The notes under the pieces are model-generated. The model saw only the letters and a program-made list of their open reading frames with translations. It did no database searches and was not told the origin of the DNA. From Gracilaria gracilis (taxonomy: Eukaryota; Rhodophyta; Florideophyceae; Gracilariales; Gracilariaceae), in assembly GCA_030374805.1 (NCBI GenBank), contig JARGSG010000023.1, positions 62,001 through 126,000 of the forward strand: DNA of 64,000 nt. The letters are read 5' to 3'. Numbering within the stretch: position 1 is the first letter of the stretch; the number at the start of each line of letters is the position of its first letter. Both the position numbers and the translations under genes were made by a program. Below are positions 40,923-48,552 of the stretch, one piece after another.

Positions 40923-43900
40923 TTACTCTTGGGAGTTGTTTGAGAGTAAGTGCTCGCATGCGAAGATAACGCTTTCGTTATTGCGGACTACCCACTGTTC
41001 AATGGGGTGCAGTATCTTCCCAGACATCATCATTTCCTCAAGAGCAGTGCAGCCTTTGGCGCGGGTTAGGCCGTCGGCGGGGTTGTTAACACCAAGAATG
41101 TGTCCTATATCGGTGATCTCTTCCTGCGCGTACGCGTCGCGCGCAGTGTGCAAATCTATCATAAGGCGTTTCTCGGCAGTTGGCTTTCCTTTGGTGATCG
41201 TATCAAAGATGCTCTTCGAGTCGGTGATTAAACAAAGCTTGACCTTCCTGTCCAATACGATTTCAAGGTCTGTTTTCAGAGCGAAGCCTGCGTCATATCC
41301 ATCGACAAAGGCGCAAACTTCAGCGGCGAGAACAGAGCGTAGCACACGTCGTGATTTGTAGCTACGGAAGTGTACAATGTTAGCTACTTCTTGGTTGTCG
41401 CAGATGCTCACAATAAATCCAAGTTGGGATGAAGCGTTCTCATTGCAGCTGAACGAGGCGTCACAGTATACACGAACATATGCAGACTCCTTGTTGACTT
41501 CAAGTATCTTCAAACCTCTTTCCGGGTGCACGCGGAGGCGAGTGATGATCTGGTTGAGCTTCTTGATATGTTCAGTATTGAACATCGTTGTCGTAACTTG
41601 CGCTAACTGTGCCGTTCCGCACATGATGTCGGGGCGCGTGTGTACGACCCAGTTTGTTCGCATCAGCATTGATTTGAACTCGCTGAATTCGACGTTCAAA
41701 AGCAACGGTTCCAGACGGAAGATCTGATCGTTCTGGGTGAGGAGGAAGTGATTCTCCCAGAGTTCGATGTTGATTCCAGCGAATTGGAAGCGGTCGAAGG
41801 TGGGGGGTTTGGAATCGAATTGGTCGCTTATCTTCTTGTTCGTGTCCAAAAAATCTTCAGTACCTGCCTGAAGTGTGTCATCAGTGTAAACACCAATGAG
41901 GCCGGTGAGTTGTTTCTCTTCATTGTGACGGTAGAAAAACACGCGGTCAGAAGTCAGCGGGGTCATCTTCAATTCATCCTTGATGTATGACATAAAGGTG
42001 AATCCCCATAGGTCTCCAGCTTCGGTCATTCCGTAGATTGGGCGTTTCAATTTGAGTAGCTGGTTGCTTTTCAAATTGAGTTCCGGAACAGGTTTGAGGT
42101 AGACGTCGCGGCGGAGCGGTACCTTTGATTGGATATAGGCTTGCCTTATATCTGTGCTCCAGACCCTAAACCCGTGCGAGAGTGCGATCGACAGTAATAG
42201 TCGGACAGATTGCATTTGCAAGGTGCGGGCTTCATGCACAATACGGTTCTTCTCGGGGTCCTTGTATCCCTGGGCGATCATTCGGGCTTTGAAGATCGGC
42301 TCCTCGGTTTCAACGTTCTTGATGGCTAATACCCAACGCGTTCCAAGGATGTTGGGTTTCCTTGCGTTGGTATCGGTGTCGATATCGGCATCATCGGCAG
42401 AGCATTGACGTTGGGCCTCCTCGGTAGTGACGATTTCCCAAAGATTTCGCCTGATTAGTCCGCTAAGCTCCTTGCGTTTGGCATCGCGCCACTGTGGCAT
42501 GCTGTAACGCGGATCTCCCGGTTTGAGGATATCCGTGATGTACGTTCGGATTGGGGCTTCCTCCGGTATGTTGCACTGGTCTGGTGGTTGTGTCGCGAGG
42601 GCGGTGGAGGTTTCAGGAGATGCAGTGTCTGGAATACATTGTGATACATTGTACTGCACAAGTTTGCCATTTTGGTTGACATGTACCTGTTTGCCTTCGA
42701 CCTTTGTTACTTTGAAAGGGCCAAAGTATCTCCCTCGCTTCCGGATGGAATCTTCTTCGCGATAGACTCGGACGAGGTGTCCGGGCTGAATCGAATATGA
42801 CGCAGCTTGGGGTAGTCGGGAGCGAAGGGCTTGTTGGACTCGGAGCTGTGCGATTATTGATTCATACTCTCTTCTAGCTCTCTCGAGAGCCATGAATCTT
42901 TCTCTGTTGGCAGGGAGAGATGAGTAGATTCCCGGTAGTCGCGGTAGTACTCCAAATACCAGTAGTGACGGGACTAGTCCGTCAGGACCCATCGTGTCAT
43001 TCATAGCTTTGATGGCTAGTCTGAGCTTGATGTGTCTGTCGAGAGTGGGGTATTCGGTAGATATCTTGTTAAAGATTCTGCGAAGGGGCTGGTGGTACCG
43101 TTCTCCTAATCCGAGTGAGTTGTGGGATTGGGTGCCGGTTGATACGACATCTATTCCAAGTTCGGTTGTGAGCTCTTTCCAGAGCTTTGAATTGAAGGCA
43201 GATCCTTGGTCAACCCGTTGCTTGTTCGGTGTTCCGATATACACGGTAACCCAACAGGTAAGAAAGGCAGACCATACTGCTTCAGTTGATTCGGCAGCAA
43301 GAAAGACGGCGTTAGAAAAGCCCGTTTCGAGGTCTACGATATGCAGTGCGGGATGCTTTCTTCCCCCATCCTTCAGGTACATGAGATCGAGCGAGATCTC
43401 ATTATTAAAGACGGTCTTATCGGGAGGGATGCTTGCCTTGAAGTGGAATGGGCGGTTCTTGAACGTTTGACAAGTTTGGCACGCATTGTAGATCTCATCG
43501 AGTAGTCTGCGGGTGTCAGGGGACATGCGTTTTATCTTCTGACGCAGGAGCAAGTTCATTAGCTTCTGCGTGGTCGGATGATAGAACGCGAAGTGCATCT
43601 TTCGGAGCTCCTGAACTGAGTACGGGCTGTACGTGTTGATCAGGATTGATGCGGGGTTGGAGGGGTTCCATTTGTAGAACAGATGGCCATGCTGCTCGTG
43701 GACGCGGGCGATCCAGTTGTACTTCTTTGAGAAGAAGAAACCATCAGCCATGTCTAAGATCATGAGATGTTCTTTTCCGAAATCATAGCCAAGGAGCAAC
43801 GGGATTTCTGCTTCAACTACATCGATTGTGATCTTAATCGTATGGTTGTTTGGGAAGGGTATAGGAATTGTGATTGTACCTATTGCTTCCTTTGTTGCAG

Positions 43901-44354
43901 GTCCGAATTTGTACGTTGTCCTTGTCCGGCCCTTGGCAATTGTTGACTTGTTTTCGGAACTCCTTTCGAAGTTTCGGGCTTCAGTGTACCCAATGACGGA
44001 GCGGGTTGCTCCTGAGTCAATGCATGCTCCCGAGAAGGGCTGCGGATTGCCATTGGAGTGTTGTCCATAATATAAATGGAAGTCCGCGTACTCTTTGGTG
44101 ATGTCAATGGTATCACCGCAATCGGTGTCTTCGGGAGTGATGAAGAGAATCGGGTTTGAGCATGCTTGCTGGATCGGTGAGGAGGGGTTGGAGAGCGTGT
44201 TGCATGGGTTCGGTTGCAACGTTTGCTCTTCGGTTGGGTGGGGTTGTGGAGCGATAAGCGCTTCGGGTGCATCGACTGCAGCTTGGGGAGCTACTGTTGA
44301 CACAAGGTGGAGACATTCGTTTCGCCTATTTTCGGAGAGCTGGCGGCGATTCAA
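40923..44354 (-). CDS. pol: Copia pol: protease, integrase, reverse transcriptase, RNase H
   Basis: The 1143-residue frame runs in Copia order: aspartic protease (ACIDSGATRSVIGYTEA), GAG-pre-integrase zinc region, integrase core (HIVDLETGFSNAVFLA, RVDQGSAFNS), reverse transcriptase (GTRWVLAIKNVE, KARMIAQGYK, GVYTDDTLQAG) and RNase H (VRVYCDASFSCNE). It looks whole. Confidence 0.9.
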   Translation of the reverse strand: MNRRQLSENRRNECLHLVSTVAPQAAVDAPEALIAPQPHPTEEQTLQPNPCNTLSNPSSPIQQACSNPILFITPEDTDCGDTIDITKEYADFHLYYGQHSNGNPQPFSGACIDSGATRSVIGYTEARNFERSSENKSTIAKGRTRTTYKFGPATKEAIGTITIPIPFPNNHTIKITIDVVEAEIPLLLGYDFGKEHLMILDMADGFFFSKKYNWIARVHEQHGHLFYKWNPSNPASILINTYSPYSVQELRKMHFAFYHPTTQKLMNLLLRQKIKRMSPDTRRLLDEIYNACQTCQTFKNRPFHFKASIPPDKTVFNNEISLDLMYLKDGGRKHPALHIVDLETGFSNAVFLAAESTEAVWSAFLTCWVTVYIGTPNKQRVDQGSAFNSKLWKELTTELGIDVVSTGTQSHNSLGLGERYHQPLRRIFNKISTEYPTLDRHIKLRLAIKAMNDTMGPDGLVPSLLVFGVLPRLPGIYSSLPANRERFMALERARREYESIIAQLRVQQALRSRLPQAASYSIQPGHLVRVYREEDSIRKRGRYFGPFKVTKVEGKQVHVNQNGKLVQYNVSQCIPDTASPETSTALATQPPDQCNIPEEAPIRTYITDILKPGDPRYSMPQWRDAKRKELSGLIRRNLWEIVTTEEAQRQCSADDADIDTDTNARKPNILGTRWVLAIKNVETEEPIFKARMIAQGYKDPEKNRIVHEARTLQMQSVRLLLSIALSHGFRVWSTDIRQAYIQSKVPLRRDVYLKPVPELNLKSNQLLKLKRPIYGMTEAGDLWGFTFMSYIKDELKMTPLTSDRVFFYRHNEEKQLTGLIGVYTDDTLQAGTEDFLDTNKKISDQFDSKPPTFDRFQFAGINIELWENHFLLTQNDQIFRLEPLLLNVEFSEFKSMLMRTNWVVHTRPDIMCGTAQLAQVTTTMFNTEHIKKLNQIITRLRVHPERGLKILEVNKESAYVRVYCDASFSCNENASSQLGFIVSICDNQEVANIVHFRSYKSRRVLRSVLAAEVCAFVDGYDAGFALKTDLEIVLDRKVKLCLITDSKSIFDTITKGKPTAEKRLMIDLHTARDAYAQEEITDIGHILGVNNPADGLTRAKGCTALEEMMMSGKILHPIEQWVVRNNESVIFACEHLLSNNSQE

Positions 44355-46732
44355 TTCTCCGTCAAAAAACTCTGATCTCCAGCGGATGTCTTTGCATGAG
44401 CGCTCTTATTGCTGGATAGCAAGTTTTCGAGCTCGTCATACGCTGACTGAGCCGGCGTATTTGACGACTCTTGGGTGCAAGTGCTGCCTGTTTCCATCGT
44501 CAACAATGTTTCGAAGGTCGGGTCAACCGGTTTGTCTTTCTCCGTCCCCGTTTCTTCGAGCTCGATCATGAGAGCTCGCACGGTTTGGGCGAAGTCTTCG
44601 ACTTCTTCTGCGGTATTCGCTCGGGTGATGAACGTGTTAAATACCTGCCTTGCCTTCTTGCGTTTCGGACAGTCACGCTTCCAGTGATCTTTGTCACCGC
44701 AGATGTGGCATCCGTCGTTCTGGATGCGCAGGTTGGGTTTGCGGTTCCATCGCTTTCCACGGGTGTTGACAGGTCTACCATACCTTGGGTTGGTATAGAG
44801 GACTTCTTCGGTTGAAGAGTTACAGCCAACATTTCGAAAGGGGTCGTCGTCGCTCGTTGGTTTGGAGAGGTTGGACTGGCACTTCGAGTCTTCGAGCCAC
44901 TTGCAATGTTTGGTAGCACGGTACGTGAGTTGTTTGCACAACTTTGTGTACGTATCGATCTCGGAAGGAGATCCTTCCATGGTCGGTCGCGCCCATGCTT
45001 GCCCGCGTACCGCGTTGAAGAGGAACTCTCTCTTGTTACGGTCATCGCGGAAGTGGGCGGGGATGTGAATGGCCATCTTGTCGATGTCAGCAACCATTTT
45101 GTTAAACGCCTCCTGGATGGTTCGCTTCCCATCTAGGTATTGTTTGAGGTGGACATCTCGAAGCTCGTCGAGGACTCTGATTTGATAGGTGGAGTCGTGA
45201 TACTTCTCAGCCATTAGTTGTTTGGCGTGTTCGTAGTTGCGGCAGTGGTGTGCGACATACTCAGAGAAATGAATCTCGGCTCCCTCATCAAGGGCGATTG
45301 GTAGAGCTACAAGGGCTTCGTCGGCGTTTAGGAAGCACGTGAGGAAGGCAGTGCGTTCGAATCGCTTGATGAATTCGATCCACGACTCATTGGATGTCCC
45401 TTTGAAGCGCTTGTCCTTAAACACTTGCGAAAGTGTGGTCGAACCTTTTTGGAATCGCTTCATTAGGCTCTCGTCATAGTTGGAATTCCTGTTTTGGGAA
45501 TTCGCTATTTGCCGCAGACGGTTCGTCATGCGGTTGTAGCCGGATAATTCGGATTGATATGAAGGTTCGTTCCCGTTTTGCATCATATTCACTTCGTTAG
45601 GTGATGTATGCTTAGGAGCGGGGGTGTCGAAATCGGGTTTAGGAGGGAACGCGGTGTTCGACATTCGAGGGTCACTCTCAGGATGATTGCTTCGAAGGTT
45701 GGCGGTAGCTGTGTGGTACTGCCAACTGTTCGACGCTCTGAAGGGGTTGCGTGCGTTTGCTTCGTTCCTTGAAGTGTCTTGCGGCGGGATGCGAGCGTTG
45801 ATCAGTGGGGTTTCTGGTGCTATCTTCCGTTCGATGAAGCGGAACCTGTTGTCATTCTCCTGAGCGAGCTTTCTCAGTTCAACCGTTTTCTTCTGGAGCG
45901 CGTTATCCAATTTGCGATTGGATTCGTGGAAACGCTCGTCGATGGTACGGTTGACTTCTTGGATTATATTCTCGGAACTGGATTCGAATCGACCGTTTAG
46001 TTCGGTGATTGCATGAAGGACCTCGTTCATCTGGAGTTCGTTTGCATATGCGCCTTGAGAAGACTTTTTCGGCACAGTTTTGCATTGTTGCTCCTTGGAC
46101 GGTTTCTTCTCTTCAGTCGGTGTCTCCTTCGGGGTGATTTCGTTGTCGGGGTCGAAGAATTCGGAGAGATCTCCGCTGGTGGATGCCACTGGTTGAGCCT
46201 CGGGGTGGTCATGCTCTTCTGTGTCGCGGTTTTTCGCTGGAATGGTTCTTTGAGGTGTGTCCTTTCCTTCAGATTGTCCCGCAGAGTTGTCCTTTGACGT
46301 ATCCTTGCTGCCTTCATCGAGTCTATAGCGGAGTGCTATGGTCTCGGGGATGGTACGGTCGCTGTACGGATTGTTTCCAATTGCATCGAGGAATGCTTGG
46401 AGATTGGGTTTAGAACCATCATCGTACCAGATTGTGCGTGCGATACGGTGGGCGGGATTTTGACCATCTTTGACTATCATTCCCAGGTCATCAAGTTTCT
46501 TCTCCAATTGTCGGAGAAGGTTGTTGTGCTTAACAACTTCGGGGTGGGAAAGAAGCAGTGGGTGGACCCGGTTCCTGAGTCGATTGAGGAATTCGACGCC
46601 ATGCGGGTGGTCCTTGAGGGCGGTACGTACAAGTTTGGCAAGGTTGGTCTGGTTTTCGGTGGTCAGATTCATCTTGGTGGCAAATGTGTAGGTGCTCCGC
46701 TTTGCGGGAACTTCCTTGAATTGGTCAGTCAT
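44351..46732 (-). CDS. gag: Copia gag polyprotein
   Basis: The 793-residue frame has an acidic/basic N-terminal half with coiled-coil character. A UBN2-like gag core follows (WIEFIKRFERTAFLTCFLNA, LDELRDVHLKQYLDGK). A CCHC zinc knuckle (CHICGDKDHWKRDC) lies near its C-terminus. It forms the particle that houses reverse transcription. It is longer than typical Copia gag because of the N-terminal extension. Confidence 0.85.
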   Translation of the reverse strand: MTDQFKEVPAKRSTYTFATKMNLTTENQTNLAKLVRTALKDHPHGVEFLNRLRNRVHPLLLSHPEVVKHNNLLRQLEKKLDDLGMIVKDGQNPAHRIARTIWYDDGSKPNLQAFLDAIGNNPYSDRTIPETIALRYRLDEGSKDTSKDNSAGQSEGKDTPQRTIPAKNRDTEEHDHPEAQPVASTSGDLSEFFDPDNEITPKETPTEEKKPSKEQQCKTVPKKSSQGAYANELQMNEVLHAITELNGRFESSSENIIQEVNRTIDERFHESNRKLDNALQKKTVELRKLAQENDNRFRFIERKIAPETPLINARIPPQDTSRNEANARNPFRASNSWQYHTATANLRSNHPESDPRMSNTAFPPKPDFDTPAPKHTSPNEVNMMQNGNEPSYQSELSGYNRMTNRLRQIANSQNRNSNYDESLMKRFQKGSTTLSQVFKDKRFKGTSNESWIEFIKRFERTAFLTCFLNADEALVALPIALDEGAEIHFSEYVAHHCRNYEHAKQLMAEKYHDSTYQIRVLDELRDVHLKQYLDGKRTIQEAFNKMVADIDKMAIHIPAHFRDDRNKREFLFNAVRGQAWARPTMEGSPSEIDTYTKLCKQLTYRATKHCKWLEDSKCQSNLSKPTSDDDPFRNVGCNSSTEEVLYTNPRYGRPVNTRGKRWNRKPNLRIQNDGCHICGDKDHWKRDCPKRKKARQVFNTFITRANTAEEVEDFAQTVRALMIELEETGTEKDKPVDPTFETLLTMETGSTCTQESSNTPAQSAYDELENLLSSNKSAHAKTSAGDQSFLTEN

Positions 46733-46855
46733 GGTTGGTTTTAACGGAGGAGTATAATTCCGTTGTTTCTTTAAACGATGTGCTTAAAGAACTGTGGAGT
46801 TGTGGGGGGGGTGTAGGGGGGGGTAACGCTAACGCTTTCGAGCGTTATTCGCGAA

Positions 46856-47074
46856 TGTTGCTGGAACTGCGCTAGCAAGCGTGTGGGGCTTTCGGTGTGT
46901 AGGCTATATGTGTAAAGTCATTGTCAATCGTGTCTCCTCGTTTATTCAGTCGGTGGGAAGATGGTGGGGGTCCTTAAGGGAGCGCCACCTGGTAGCCCTA
47001 CGGCCGCAAGGTCCGGATTACCTTATAGCGGTTATGCATACGCATATGCGTCAAGCGTGTTCGCTTGATCGACA
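46856..47074 (-). repeat. Copia 5' LTR
   Basis: This is a 219-bp copy matching 40694-40912 by eye. Confidence 0.95.
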
Positions 47075-47216
47075 GTGGGCAGCTATAGGCAAAGCGAGAG
47101 AGGAGACAGTGTGCGAGCAGTTGCAAGTGTTATCTGAAGGAAGAAAGCAAAGCGAGGCAGCGCTCATTTACTGGCAGCACAAGAGCGTTGGCAGCGCGCT
47201 AAGCGGCGGCGGCCAC

Positions 47217-47477
47217 TCACACGCACACGTGGCCGCCGGAGCACGAGTCACAGTCGCCGCCAGCAAACCAGCAGTCGTACACGTCGGAACAATACTCGCC
47301 GCACACGTCCGTGCGTATGACGAGGCGCGTGAGCACGCGCGGCAGGCGCGACAGCGACAGCGCGGCGCGCGGCGCGGCGGCGCGCGCGCCGTCGGACGAG
47401 GTGGTGGCCGGGGGCGTGGCTAGCGCGATCGCGCTCAGCGCGACGAACAGCGCGAGCACCATGCTGCGGAGCGCCAT
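47217..47477 (-). CDS. Small secreted Cys-rich peptide, 86 aa
   Basis: The ATG at 47477 starts a signal peptide (MALRSMVLALFVALSAIALA). An Ala/Arg-rich propeptide-like stretch follows. The last 30 residues hold six Cys in a dense module (DVCGEYCSDVYDCWFAGGDC DSCSGGHVCV, here with a space), compatible with three disulfides. Small secreted Cys-knot-like peptides act as toxins, signals or matrix parts; I cannot tell which. A TATA box lies 158 nt upstream. Opposite-strand frames over this region are GC-driven shadows. Confidence 0.65.
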   Translation of the reverse strand: MALRSMVLALFVALSAIALATPPATTSSDGARAAAPRAALSLSRLPRVLTRLVIRTDVCGEYCSDVYDCWFAGGDCDSCSGGHVCV

Positions 47478-47499
47478 TTTTTGGTGGACGACGGGTGGT

Positions 47500-47630
47500 G
47501 GACGGGCGGGCGGGCGGGCGGGAGGGCGGACGGGCGGACGGACGGTGGGCGATCGACGGGTCGGCGGGCGATCGACGGGCTGGCGGTGGGCGATCGATTG
47601 GGAGGGCGGGCTGGCGCGAAGGACCGGGGG
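47500..47630 (-). repeat. GC-rich simple repeats in the 5' leader of the peptide gene
   Basis: Imperfect GGGCGGGCGGAC-type and CGATCGACGGG-type repeats fill the interval between the TATA box and the ATG. Confidence 0.7.
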
Positions 47631-47634
47631 GCGC

Positions 47635-47642
47635 TTTTTATA
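47635..47642 (-). promoter_or_regulatory. TATA box of the small secreted peptide gene
   Basis: TATAAAAA reads on the minus strand upstream of the ATG at 47477. Confidence 0.6.
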
Positions 47643-48390
47643 CGCGGTACGCGGTACGCGGCGGCGACCGTCGGGGTAAGCGCGTGAGCCTGGAAGCAAA
47701 TCAGAGAGCGAAAGGAAGCAAAGCAGAGAGCGAAAGGAAGCAAGGCGGAGATTGGAAGGAAGCAGTTCTCTACAACGGAAGCACATGGGAGTGACTTGTG
47801 ATGGCAAGCAGCGGCGCTCGAGATGTGATTGGAGCTGCGCATACCTTTTGCTAGATAACGGCCAAACTGCACGCGCACTCGAGACATGGCGGCGAACGAG
47901 AGCAACTGCTGAGCGGCGCAAAAGTGGCGAGCGTGGTACACGTGTAGCAGCTGTTGATTGGCAGCCGCCGTTGGCAGGGGCAGATAATAATATTATATTA
48001 TCAGATATGATAACGGTTTTTGCTTCAAGTCACTGACGGTTAGCGTTAGCCACAAGCGCTGCCAGCGCAGCTGTACCATTACAGTAACCGCACCCGCCCG
48101 CTGCAAGCAACGGCCGCATCAGCGCCGCAACGCGTCACACAAATATCTCGGCAGCCGCAGCAGCAGCAGGAGGCGCAGCTCTGTCAGCCGGCGCAGCCCT
48201 GTCACCCGCGCGATACCTTCGCGCGCGCGCGCACGCGTGTCATACGCGCACACGCGTGCTGCGCACACGCCGCTCATGCAGCCTTACTACGCCACGCGAG
48301 CGCTCGCCAGAAGCTGACGGCGCCAAGCGCAAGCGCCGTGACGCGGCGCCGCTTACCGCGCTTGCGCATCACGCTGCGCGTCACGCCGCT

Positions 48391-48511
48391 CATACAGCGG
48401 TCTCATACAGCGGTCTCATACAGCGGTCTCATACAGCGGTCTCATACAGCGGCCTCCCCGACACAGCCGTCGTTTTACAAGATACACACACACACACACA
48501 CACACACACAC
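48391..48511. repeat. 13-bp tandem repeat and CA microsatellite downstream of RBOH
   Basis: Five copies of CATACAGCGGTCT (48391-48455) and an AC dinucleotide run (48484-48511) lie in the 3' flank of the oxidase gene. Confidence 0.9.
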
Positions 48512-48552
48512 GCGCGCGCAATCGAGAGAGCGACACAAACTTCTTGTTCTGT

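Larger units (their letters stand above)
40694..47074 (-). mobile_element. Ty1/Copia retrotransposon, whole-looking and young
   Basis: The 6381-bp element has 219-bp LTRs (40694-40912 and 46856-47074) that look identical, TG...CA ends and a GTGGG target duplication (40689-40693 and 47075-47079). It reads on the minus strand. A purine-rich tract (AAGAGTAAAGAGAGTGAA) precedes the 3' LTR. gag and pol occupy two long frames that meet with a 4-nt overlap. Identical LTRs indicate a very recent insertion. Confidence 0.95.

Noticed and set aside
47080-47423. Coding exon right of the Copia element (QWAAIGKAREETVCEQLQ...)
   Set aside because: It overlaps the well-supported secreted peptide gene on the other strand, turns low-complexity, and its supposed left half stops immediately after the insertion site.
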